From Caldifarciminota bacterium (GTDB taxonomy: Bacteria; Hydrothermota; Hydrothermia; B15-G9; WFZT01), in contig JALXCE010000156.1 in assembly GCA_026991055.1 (NCBI GenBank), positions 1-20,593 on the forward strand: 20,593 nucleotides of DNA. Reading direction: 5' to 3'. Numbering within the stretch: the stretch's first letter is position 1; every line of letters starts with the position of its first letter. This document shows positions 1 to 7,031 of this stretch, piece by piece. The notes beneath the pieces are model-generated. The model did no database searches, was not told the origin of the DNA, and saw only the letters and a program-made list of their open reading frames with translations. The position numbers were made by a program, and so were the translations under genes.

Positions 1-966
1 CTCAGGAGTTGTAGGACCATTTGCACCTTCAATAATGTACCTCGCCTTTATTCTATCAACATTGTCCAGTGTTATGACACCCTCAAGGGCAGCTGGAATT
101 AGCATATCTACATCAAGCTCGAAAATTTTGTCTCCGTCAATCTCCTTTGCCCACGGGAAACCTTTGATAACTTTGTTTTTCTTCACGTAATCCATCAGGG
201 CCTTTACATCAATCCCATCCTCGTTGTAGAGGCCACCAGAGACATCAGAAACAGCTACGATTTTGCCACCCAATTTAGAAATAAATAGAGCAGCGTGTGA
301 ACCAACGTTTCCAAAGCCCTGAATTGCCACACGCATGCCCTCGATTTTTTCTCCAAAATATTTTACAGTCTCATCAGCAACAATACTCACTCCTCGGCCT
401 GTTGCTTCCCTTCTACCCTTCGAGCCTCCAATAGAACGTGCTTTTCCTGTGACAACACCGGGCTCTGAGTAACCTTTGAAAGCAGAATAGGTATCCATGA
501 TCCAGGCCATGGTCTTTTCACCTGTAAAAACATCCGGAGCTGGTATGTCGATAGAAGGTCCAAGAATAGGCATAATGGTATAAGTAAACCTTCTTGTCAG
601 CCTCTGGAGTTCACCTTCACTGAGCTCACGCGGATCACAGATAACACCACCCTTCCCTCCACCAAATGGGATGTCAATAACCGCGCACTTCCAGGTCATC
701 CATGCAGCCAGCGCAACGACCTCATCCTCTGTGACACCGGGATGAAACCTTATTCCTCCCTTGAATGGGCCTCTGAAGTCGTTGTACTGACAACGGTAAC
801 CTGTGAAAACTTTTATCTTCCCATTGTCCATTTTTACAGGAATGGACACCCTCACAACTCTCTTTGGTTGTTTCAAAATTTCAAGCAGGTCCTCGTCGAG
901 CTGCATGATTTTTGCAGCCCTTTCTAACTGCTTCAAATACATTTCCTTTGGTGAAATAGTACTCAT
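1..966 (-). CDS. gdhA: Glutamate dehydrogenase (Glu/Leu/Phe/Val family), 3' end cut by window edge
   Basis: Catalyses reversible oxidative deamination of glutamate to 2-oxoglutarate and ammonia in the cytoplasm. The 322 visible codons run in frame to base 1, so roughly the last fifth of a normal ~415-residue protein is missing. Seen: the substrate-binding segment FKGGIRFHP (about 68-76, Lys69), TWKCAVIDIPFGGGKGG (91-107, Lys93 and catalytic-type Lys105), PAPD with Asp145 (142-145), and the Rossmann motif GFGNVG (217-222) followed by VAVSD (Asp241), an acidic residue that usually favours NAD over NADP. The ATG at 966 is preceded by GGAGGG (plus-strand 972-977) at good spacing. The gene diverges from trpS across 97 bp. 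No clear -35 was found; TATACT at plus 994-999 is a possible -10. Family call is firm; cofactor preference is inference. Confidence 0.95.
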   Translation of the reverse strand, partial: MSTISPKEMYLKQLERAAKIMQLDEDLLEILKQPKRVVRVSIPVKMDNGKIKVFTGYRCQYNDFRGPFKGGIRFHPGVTEDEVVALAAWMTWKCAVIDIPFGGGKGGVICDPRELSEGELQRLTRRFTYTIMPILGPSIDIPAPDVFTGEKTMAWIMDTYSAFKGYSEPGVVTGKARSIGGSKGRREATGRGVSIVADETVKYFGEKIEGMRVAIQGFGNVGSHAALFISKLGGKIVAVSDVSGGLYNEDGIDVKALMDYVKKNKVIKGFPWAKEIDGDKIFELDVDMLIPAALEGVITLDNVDRIKARYIIEGANGPTTPE

Positions 967-1011
967 GTTTTCCCTCCATTTAAAAGTGCTAATAGTATAG
1001 TGGAAATTCCG

Positions 1012-1040
1012 TTGAACAGCTAACCTTTTTACTTTATCTT
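1012..1040 (+). promoter_or_regulatory. Predicted sigma70-type promoter of trpS-ribE
   Basis: TTGAAC at 1012-1017, a 17-nt spacer, and TATCTT at 1035-1040. Both boxes are imperfect but spacing is ideal. Transcription would begin near 1047, just before the GGAGG at 1053-1057, giving a very short leader without room for an attenuator. Confidence 0.45.
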
Positions 1041-1063
1041 TTGAACCTTAATGGAGGTAGAAA

Positions 1064-2254
1064 ATGGACAGAGTTTTATCCGGTAATAGACCCACAGGAA
1101 GGCTTCATATTGGTCATCTTTTCGGTGTTCTTTACAACTGGAGAGACCTGCAGGACAAATACGAGTGTTATTACGAAGTTGCAGACTGGCACGCACTCAC
1201 CACCCAATGGCAGGACACATCAAAAATCAGGGACAATATCATTGACATGGTAATTGACTGGCTCTCCGCAGGAATTGACCCCAAAAAATCTGTCTTGTTT
1301 GTGCAATCACATGTGAGAGAGCATGCAGAATTACATCTTGTGCTCTCTATGCTTGTTTCACTTTCACGCCTTTTGAGAAATCCAACCTTTAAAGAATACG
1401 TCGCTGAGCTGAGAATTAAGAAACAAACACCCAAAAAGAGTGTCCTGAAAACCGCCATTAAAGATGCAGTTGACGTGTTTATCGAAAACGCAGTAAAAGA
1501 GCTTAAAAATGGCGAGCGCGGATTCGACCTCGACTTCATAGCCTATCTTCGCTCAGAACTTCAGAAAAGCTTCCTTGAATCCTTCAAAAAAGCCCTCCAG
1601 GAAGAGGAACAGGAAGAATTGCCGTACGGTTCCCTCGTTAACTATGGATTTCTTGGATATCCTGTGCTTCAGGCAGCGGATATATTGATTTACAAAGCAA
1701 AATATGTACCTGTCGGAGAAGATCAGCTTCCACATCTCGAGCTCACACGTGAGCTCGCAAGGAAATTCAATTCACTTTACGGAGAAGTTTTTCCTGTTCC
1801 AGAGCCTTTAATTGCCGAAATTCCCAAAGTTCCGGGAATTGATGGCAGAAAAATGTCCAAATCTTACGGAAATTCCATCGAGATTGCAGAGCCACCTGAA
1901 AGTATTCGCGAGAAGGTTTCCCGTATGTACACCGACCCGCTCAAGGTCAGAAAGGGAGACCCCGGGCATCCAGAGCAGTGCCCGGTATTTACCCTTCATA
2001 AGCTGTTCAACAAAGAAGAGGTGCCGGAAATCAAAACGGCCTGCGAGAAGGGACAGCTTGGATGTGTGGCCTGCAAACGTAATCTTGCTGAAAAAATGAT
2101 AACGTACCTTGAGCCCTTCCGTGAAAAGAGGGCCATGTACGAGAAAGACAAAAGCCTGGTGGTGGACATTCTGAAAGAAGGGTCAAAGAAAGCAACTGAG
2201 GTAACGAGTAGAACCTTCGCAGATGTCCGCAGAGCCATGAAACTCTGGGAATAA
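1064..2254 (+). CDS. trpS: Tryptophanyl-tRNA synthetase with predicted [4Fe-4S] motif and an extra ~65-residue insert
   Basis: Charges tRNA-Trp in the cytoplasm. Class I signatures are HIGH (15-18, in PTGRLHIGH) and KMSKS (263-267). Four cysteines at 306, 327, 334 and 337 give C-x20-C-x6-C-x2-C in the anticodon-recognition region. This closely matches the C-x22-C-x6-C-x2-C iron-sulfur motif known from Thermotoga maritima TrpRS, so a [4Fe-4S] cluster is likely here. At 396 residues it is longer than the usual ~330. The extra length is a charged, helix-prone block at about 118-186, between PTFKEYVAELR and the GYPVLQAADIL segment. From memory some thermophile TrpRSs are similarly long, so the insert may be lineage-wide. 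Start ATG has GGAGG six nt upstream. The stop overlaps the ribE start by one base (TAATG), so the two are translationally coupled. Confidence 0.95.
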   Translation: MDRVLSGNRPTGRLHIGHLFGVLYNWRDLQDKYECYYEVADWHALTTQWQDTSKIRDNIIDMVIDWLSAGIDPKKSVLFVQSHVREHAELHLVLSMLVSLSRLLRNPTFKEYVAELRIKKQTPKKSVLKTAIKDAVDVFIENAVKELKNGERGFDLDFIAYLRSELQKSFLESFKKALQEEEQEELPYGSLVNYGFLGYPVLQAADILIYKAKYVPVGEDQLPHLELTRELARKFNSLYGEVFPVPEPLIAEIPKVPGIDGRKMSKSYGNSIEIAEPPESIREKVSRMYTDPLKVRKGDPGHPEQCPVFTLHKLFNKEEVPEIKTACEKGQLGCVACKRNLAEKMITYLEPFREKRAMYEKDKSLVVDILKEGSKKATEVTSRTFADVRRAMKLWE

Positions 2255-2856
2255 TGTTTACCGGGCTTGTAGAAACCACCGGAAAAATCCTCTCAATCCA
2301 GAGTGTTCCCGACGGTCGCAGGCTTTTAATTTCAACCGAAATTTCGAGGGAGCTCAAGAGGGGTGAATCCGTCTCTGTTGACGGTGTATGTCTTACTGTA
2401 GAAAAGGCAAATTCAAAAAGTTTCAAAGTGTACCTGTCCCGGGAAACACTCCGGGTATCAAAATTTGGAAAGTCATTGAAGGTGGGTCAGGTTGTCAATC
2501 TTGAGCGTGCCTTAAGGGTAGGGGATCGTCTCGGTGGCCATATAGTTCAGGGACATGTGGATACAGTTGCAAAATTGAAAGAGATTCGACGCTTCCGGGA
2601 TTCGGTCATGTGGAGAATCGGTGAAATTCCACAAAAGCTCATGAAATACGTGGTAAAAAAGGGGTCAATTGCCGTGGATGGGGTTTCGTTAACAGTAAAT
2701 GAGCTTGAGCCCGATGGTTTCACAGTCCAGCTCATACCTGAGACACTCAAGGTAACAAACTTTGATTTAAAAAAGGTCGGAGACCTATTGAATATCGAAT
2801 TTGACATCATCGGAAAGTATGTAGAAAGGCTCCTGCAGTCACACACCAATCTTTAG
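2254..2856 (+). CDS. ribE: Riboflavin synthase alpha subunit
   Basis: Catalyses dismutation of two 6,7-dimethyl-8-ribityllumazine molecules to riboflavin, the last step of riboflavin synthesis. The 200-residue length is normal. Two homologous lumazine-binding barrels are visible: the first starts with the conserved MFTGLVE and carries SVDGVCLTV (41-49) and SRETLRVS (62-69); the second carries GGHIVQGHVD (94-103), AVDGVSLTV (140-148) and IPETLKVTN (161-169). The C-terminal helix (about 184-197) matches the trimerisation helix of the family. It follows trpS in a TAATG junction. No other rib genes are in the window, so pairing with trpS rather than a rib operon is the only unusual feature. Confidence 0.96.
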   Translation: MFTGLVETTGKILSIQSVPDGRRLLISTEISRELKRGESVSVDGVCLTVEKANSKSFKVYLSRETLRVSKFGKSLKVGQVVNLERALRVGDRLGGHIVQGHVDTVAKLKEIRRFRDSVMWRIGEIPQKLMKYVVKKGSIAVDGVSLTVNELEPDGFTVQLIPETLKVTNFDLKKVGDLLNIEFDIIGKYVERLLQSHTNL

Positions 2857-3381
2857 CCTTTTGAGGAGAAGGCTGGTCTGAAATTGCCGGGAATCTTTTC
2901 CTCAACTTTTTCGCTTTTTGTGTTTGCGCGAGTGAATAAAGCACACCTGGTTTAATCTCTTCCCTACAAGCAAGGAGCGGGAGGGATACCTAACTAAATT
3001 TTCAAGGCTATCTTTATAGACACTTCCCTCTCCAGATTGCCTTGCAAGCGGGAGAGGGGGATTCACAAATTCTTTGATTGAAGTATTCAGTTGTAGCCCC
3101 TCACCTTGCCTCTCCCCACAGAGAATTTTTGCGGGGAGAGGAAGTTTTTGGATGTGAGACCAAATGATTGGGTTTACAATCTAAGTCCGAGGGCCAAGCT
3201 AATTGTTGTAGAAAACACACGGAACACAAGGAAGAACTTTCCTAACAAGCGGAGCTCGTGGTCCACCTCTGCAACAAAAAGGTTTTCCCACCCCCACAGG
3301 CAAAGCCTGTGGGGCAAAAAATCTTTGCCCTCCCCCGCGCTTCGCGCGGGGGAGGGTGAGGGAGGGGGCATTTAAACTTGT
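2857..3381. repeat. Gene-free gap filled with palindromic repeats (composite element copy I and extra hairpins)
   Basis: No convincing gene is present; the open frames crossing 3106-3393 are low-complexity translations of G/C-rich repeats. Contents in order: a weak hairpin at the ribE stop (2855-2874, AGCCTT/AAGGCT); hairpin A-like 3026-3033/3051-3058 (CCCTCTCC stem); hairpin B 3109-3117/3133-3141 (CCTCTCCCC stem) preceded by CCCCTCACCT and followed by GAAGTTTTT; hairpin 3292-3301/3305-3314 (CCCCACAGGC stem, AAA loop); and hairpin 3328-3340/3344-3356 (13-bp stem, TTC loop) followed by TGAGGGAGGGGGCATT. The flank after hairpin B (about 3142-3215) is alignable with 13315-13385, so the repeat extends beyond the stem. 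Confidence 0.8.
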
Positions 3382-3410
3382 TTGAATTTTCAAACCATGG
3401 TTGTTAAAAT
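3382..3410 (+). promoter_or_regulatory. Predicted promoter of the acyl-CoA synthetase gene with overlapping palindrome
   Basis: TTGAAT at 3382-3387, 17-nt spacer, TAAAAT at 3405-3410. The -35 lies inside the near-perfect palindrome TTTGAATTTTCAAA (3381-3394), which could be an operator. The start codon at 3447 has GGAGG at 3434-3438. The boxes and spacing are seen; a repressor site is inference. Confidence 0.6.
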
Positions 3411-3446
3411 AGGATTAGGTTCTTTGAAAAAACGGAGGTTAGACCT

Positions 3447-5054
3447 ATGTATAAATTTAACTTACAGATCAAACACCTGCTGGAGCATGGTGTAAGATAT
3501 GCTCCAAATGAGGAAATTGTTTATCGTGACCTCGTTCGCCATACCTACAAAGATTTCAACAGGAGAGTACATAAGCTCGCCTCAGCTCTGGTTAAGATGG
3601 GCGTTAAAAAGGGGACAAAAGTTGCTGTCCTCGAATGGGATTCCCACCGATACCTCGAGCTTTATTTTGCAGTCCCCATCGTAGGTGCCACGCTTCACAA
3701 TGTTAACGTCCGACTTGCCCCTGCAGACATTCTTTACATCCTCAACCATGCTGAGGATGAATTCATGTTCGTTAATAAAGATTTTCTGCCTCTTGTGGAA
3801 CAGGCAAAGGACAAACTTCCGCGAATAAAGAAATATATAGTCCTTACAGACGATGAAATGCCGGAGACACCCCTCACTGACATGGAATATGAGGAATTTC
3901 TTAAAACTGGTGATGAAAACTTCGAATTCCCTGAGCTGGAGGAAGACACTGTAGCCACCCTTGGATACACCACGGGGACAACCGGCAAGCCTAAGGGTGT
4001 GTATTTTACCCATAGGCAGCTGGTCCTCCACACCCTCGCTCTGGGACTCAACCAATCAGCCTTCATCTCAGATGCACCTTTCACAACACAGGATGTCTAT
4101 ATGCCACTCACACCCATGTTCCATGTACATGCGTGGGGTGTCCCATATCTCGCCACACTTCTTGGTGCCAAGCAGGTATATCCAGGCAGATATGAACCCC
4201 AGATGATTATGAAACTCGTTTTAGAGGAAAAGGTAACATTCACCCATTGCGTCCCCACCATTCTTCAGATGATCGTGAATGCAATTCCAGAGGGCGTAAA
4301 GTTACCGGGATGGAAGGTTGTTATAGGAGGTGCTAAACTACCCAAGGGGCTCGCATTACAGGCAGAGAAAAAAGGTATAATTGTTGTCGCAGGATATGGG
4401 CTTTCTGAAACGGCCCCTGTTCTGACTATTGCCAACTTTACAAAGGATGTGGCTAAATTTGATCCTGAGAAGAAGTTTGATTACAAGATAAAAACAGGCA
4501 TACCTGTGCCTCTCGTGCAACTCCGTGTGGTTCACGAAGATATGACAGATGTCAAACCCGATGGCAAGGATATGGGAGAAATTGTCGTTAGAACTCCGTG
4601 GCTTACCCCTGAATATCTCAAAGACCCGGAGAAGACCGAGGAACTCTGGAGAGGCGGATGGATGCACACCAAAGATGTTGCCGTTATAGATGAATACGGT
4701 TACGTGACCATCAAAGACAGGTTAAAGGACGTCATTAAGAGTGGTGGTGAATGGATATCCTCGCTCACACTTGAAAATCTTTTGAGTCTTCATGAAGCTG
4801 TGGAAGAGGCAGCCGTGATTGGTATTCCAGATGAAAGATGGGATGAGCGTCCGCTTGCCCTTGTTGTATTAAAACCCGAATATAAAGGGAAGGTCACCGA
4901 AGATGACCTCAAGAAACATTTGATGAAATTTGTGGAAGATGGTACAATTACCAAGTGGGCAGTGCCGGATAGCATATATTTTCTCGATTCACTGCCCAAA
5001 ACAAGTGTGGGGAAGATAGACAAAAAGGTTCTTAAGGAGAGATTTAGCGGATGA
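3447..5054 (+). CDS. Fatty-acyl-CoA synthetase (ANL superfamily AMP-dependent ligase)
   Basis: Activates a carboxylic acid, probably a medium- or long-chain fatty acid, to acyl-AMP and then acyl-CoA. The 535-residue length fits the family. Visible ANL motifs: P-loop YTTGTTGKPKG (174-184); THCVPT (266-271) near the acyl pocket; YGLSET (317-322); TKD (408-410); KDRLKDVIKSGGEWIS (423-438), the hinge; and PKTSVGKIDKK (517-527) with the catalytic Lys523. The closest known pattern is the medium/long-chain acyl-CoA ligase group rather than acetyl-CoA synthetase. Chain length cannot be read from the sequence. It has its own promoter and GGAGG, and its stop overlaps the next start (ATGA). No beta-oxidation genes are nearby, so its pathway role is open. 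Confidence 0.92.
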   Translation: MYKFNLQIKHLLEHGVRYAPNEEIVYRDLVRHTYKDFNRRVHKLASALVKMGVKKGTKVAVLEWDSHRYLELYFAVPIVGATLHNVNVRLAPADILYILNHAEDEFMFVNKDFLPLVEQAKDKLPRIKKYIVLTDDEMPETPLTDMEYEEFLKTGDENFEFPELEEDTVATLGYTTGTTGKPKGVYFTHRQLVLHTLALGLNQSAFISDAPFTTQDVYMPLTPMFHVHAWGVPYLATLLGAKQVYPGRYEPQMIMKLVLEEKVTFTHCVPTILQMIVNAIPEGVKLPGWKVVIGGAKLPKGLALQAEKKGIIVVAGYGLSETAPVLTIANFTKDVAKFDPEKKFDYKIKTGIPVPLVQLRVVHEDMTDVKPDGKDMGEIVVRTPWLTPEYLKDPEKTEELWRGGWMHTKDVAVIDEYGYVTIKDRLKDVIKSGGEWISSLTLENLLSLHEAVEEAAVIGIPDERWDERPLALVVLKPEYKGKVTEDDLKKHLMKFVEDGTITKWAVPDSIYFLDSLPKTSVGKIDKKVLKERFSG

Positions 5055-5236
5055 GACTTTACAGGCAGAGTTCAGGTCATAGATGGCTAAGAGGAACGGT
5101 TGGGTTTATCATCCTTGTTCTGGGTGTGAATATCTTAAAACAGCCCTGGCACACGGGATTAACGGTTGTAGGATTGTTTCTTCTCGGTACAGCCCTGTGG
5201 GGAAGATGTTTAATTAAAATGCCCGGGACGTCGTGA
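5051..5236 (+). CDS. Small membrane protein, possibly DUF2892-like
   Basis: A 61-residue protein with a basic N-terminus and two hydrophobic stretches (about 17-28 and 35-50), so probably two membrane helices with a short loop between. The pattern RWLRGTVGFIILVLG near the start and GTALWGRC near the end resembles the DUF2892/YgaP-type membrane module, though the usual Cys-Pro in that module reads Cys-Leu here. It starts inside the stop of the acyl-CoA synthetase gene (ATGA), implying translational coupling, and is followed within 10 bp by a strong hairpin, so it looks like a genuine last gene of that operon. Function unknown; family assignment is tentative. Confidence 0.6.
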   Translation: MRLYRQSSGHRWLRGTVGFIILVLGVNILKQPWHTGLTVVGLFLLGTALWGRCLIKMPGTS

Positions 5237-5244
5237 ATTTTCTG

Positions 5245-5277
5245 TGAGGGGCCACTCGCGAAGCGAGTGGCCCCTCA
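5245..5277 (+). terminator. Strong hairpin after the acyl-CoA synthetase operon
   Basis: Perfect 15-bp stem (5245-5259/5263-5277) with a GAA loop, tip GCGAAGC. No T-run follows (TCTTAAAAAG), so it may act as a processing or stabilising structure, or be a repeat, rather than a classical intrinsic terminator. Confidence 0.55.
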
Positions 5278-5954
5278 TCTTAAAAAGTATCTGATTCAAA
5301 AAGTTTCAAGTAAATACTCCTAAACTCCATCCTTGCAGGAGTATAACGCATCCGAATAAGCATCCAGGGCTTATCAATGCTGTTACACCATTTACTCATA
5401 TTGCTTGAATGTTATCTAACGCATACCGCAAGGGATTTATTGACCTATCCTTCCTCAGCGAAAGATAGGCTTTAGAGATGGCTATTGGGAAATTTTTGAA
5501 ATTTCTCACTGGCGAAAATTTGCTTGCCAGACTTAGAAAGAAACTTCCTCTCCCCGCATAATTTTTTTGCGGGGAGAGGATTGAGGTGAGGGGCCACATC
5601 TTAAATTCAATCAAAATCCTTTTCCCACGAAGTGAGAGAGGGCCTACAACTTGAATTTTTTCGAGCGGAATGCCCCCTCCCTTGCCCTCCCCCACAAGCT
5701 GAGCTTGTGGGGGAGGGATTTTTTTGAATTTGCAGTTGATGTCAAACTCTCACACTCACCGAGATTTATGCTTAAAACGTCAAATTTTCTAATATTTTAA
5801 GCCACTTTTCTTTCTCCATTCTCCCCTACCTCCTTCCCAAAAGGAAGGATGGGAGTTTTCATAATTCGAGATTTTACGAACTTGCATCTCCGTGAGTATG
5901 CATGCTCAAATCGAGAAAATTTATGGTATTTAGCATTGATAAGCTCTCCTTAAA
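5278..5954. repeat. Gene-free gap with inverted copy II of the composite repeat and a REP-like element
   Basis: No gene supported. Contents: AT-rich unique DNA to about 5540; hairpin B in reverse orientation, stem 5547-5558/5568-5579 (CCTCTCCCCGCA), followed by TGAGGTGAGGGG; about 105 bp of spacer; hairpin A, a 16-bp stem at 5685-5700/5702-5717 (CCCTCCCCCACAAGCT) followed by a T-run. Reverse-complemented, the order is A then B, as in the other two copies. A second-family element lies at about 5811-5856: TTCTCCATTCTCCCCT followed by the hairpin 5831-5837/5843-5849 (TCCTTCC stem). Confidence 0.8.
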
Positions 5955-5983
5955 TTGACAGATATTTGTCAGCATATTAAAAT
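5955..5983 (+). promoter_or_regulatory. Consensus promoter of the ATPase C-subunit operon with palindrome in the spacer
   Basis: TTGACA (5955-5960), 17-nt spacer, TAAAAT (5978-5983). The expected +1, about 7 nt past the -10, falls at or next to the A of the ATG at 5991. The near-perfect palindrome TGACAGATATTTGTCA (5956-5971, 14 of 16 positions symmetric) overlaps the -35 and spacer, where a repressor would act. Confidence 0.7.
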
Positions 5984-5990
5984 ACATGGC

Positions 5991-7031
5991 ATGGTTGACG
6001 ACTACGGTTATATAAATGCGCGTATTAGAGGAATGAAATCCAGATTACTGGACGAGAGGGTTTACAACGAGCTATTAAACCAGCCCGACCTCGACTCTAT
6101 GATATCTGTTCTAAAAAACACTCAGTACGGAGCTGTGCTCGCCAGAATGCCCAAAAGCGAAAATTTGATGGATGCCTTTATCCAGGCCCTGAGAGAAGAC
6201 CTTGAGAATACCTTCAAAAAAATTCTCAAAATCTCATCGGGTAATCCTAAAAAGCTCTTCCAGATTCTCCTCATGCGGTACGACATCGAAAACCTCTTGA
6301 TACTTATCCGCGGAAAGATTCAAAACATACCGGAAAGAGACATTAGAAACTCTCTGGTGCCTGCATTCATCTTTGATAGAGCCCGACTGAACGAGCTCGT
6401 TACAGCAAAAGATGCAGCAGAAATAATTGATACCATTGCAACCTGGAGTATTGAGTTGCCACTCTCCATCACTCGTGACCTCGTGCGTGCGGTGAGAGAA
6501 AAGAACCTGCACCTTGCCGAGTATCTGATCGAAGAATCATTTTATTCATGGGCACTTTCACAGCTTAATGAAAATGACGAAAATGACAGGATCGTGGCAG
6601 GTGTCCTAAGAAGATTGATAGACATCCGCAATATCATAGCCACCCTGATAATGCTCAAAGATGGAATAAAACCGCTTGGTCGAATTCATTATCTAAGCAA
6701 TGGAACACTTTCAAAGAGTGTGCTAAAAAGCTTAGAAAATGCAAGCACTCTCGAAGAGGGCTATTCTGTGATCGCCAATACCCCTTATGGCAAAATTTTG
6801 AGAGAGGGCCGGAAGATCGACTCCATTACAGACTTTGAAAGACACCTCGAAAAGCTCGAGGTGGAAAGTGTGATCAATTTAAAGAGAGGAGACCCTCTTG
6901 GAATTGGCATAGGTGCATCATACATTTTCTCAAAGGAATCTGAAGTAACAAACCTCAGAATAATAGCCTATGGAATTAGTTTTGGGCTCTCCAAGCCTGA
7001 AATCAGGGACAAGATAGTCATTTATCAATGA
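5991..7031 (+). CDS. atpC: V/A-type ATP synthase subunit C (AC39 family)
   Basis: Subunit C (also called d in eukaryotic V-ATPases) caps the membrane rotor ring and links it to the central stalk. Seen over 346 residues: the N-terminal YGYINARIRGMKSRL (5-19), YDIENLLILIRGK (97-109), and the C-terminal block DPLGIGIGASYIF followed by KESEVTNLRIIAYG (about 301-328), all matching the family. An upstream in-frame TTG at 5955 is the first base of the -35 TTGACA and cannot be translated from that promoter; ATG 5991 is therefore chosen. It has no Shine-Dalgarno sequence, consistent with a leaderless mRNA. Oddly, no other ATPase subunit is beside it: the next genes are an AIR-synthase-like protein (ATGA overlap) and hemW. 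It could be the sole copy separated from its operon, or a paralogue. Confidence 0.85.
   Translation: MVDDYGYINARIRGMKSRLLDERVYNELLNQPDLDSMISVLKNTQYGAVLARMPKSENLMDAFIQALREDLENTFKKILKISSGNPKKLFQILLMRYDIENLLILIRGKIQNIPERDIRNSLVPAFIFDRARLNELVTAKDAAEIIDTIATWSIELPLSITRDLVRAVREKNLHLAEYLIEESFYSWALSQLNENDENDRIVAGVLRRLIDIRNIIATLIMLKDGIKPLGRIHYLSNGTLSKSVLKSLENASTLEEGYSVIANTPYGKILREGRKIDSITDFERHLEKLEVESVINLKRGDPLGIGIGASYIFSKESEVTNLRIIAYGISFGLSKPEIRDKIVIYQ

Noticed and set aside
2855..2874. Intrinsic terminator at the end of ribE
   Set aside because: The stem is only six base pairs with a ten-base loop and no T-run follows.
3106..3393. Open frames on both strands in the repeat region
   Set aside because: Translations are low-complexity (Pro/Ser/Gly/Arg-rich) and follow the palindromic repeats; no start signals.
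5955..5990. Upstream TTG start adding 12 residues to the ATPase C subunit
   Set aside because: The TTG is the beginning of the -35 TTGACA, and the added residues are unlike the family, whose N-terminus aligns from ATG 5991.
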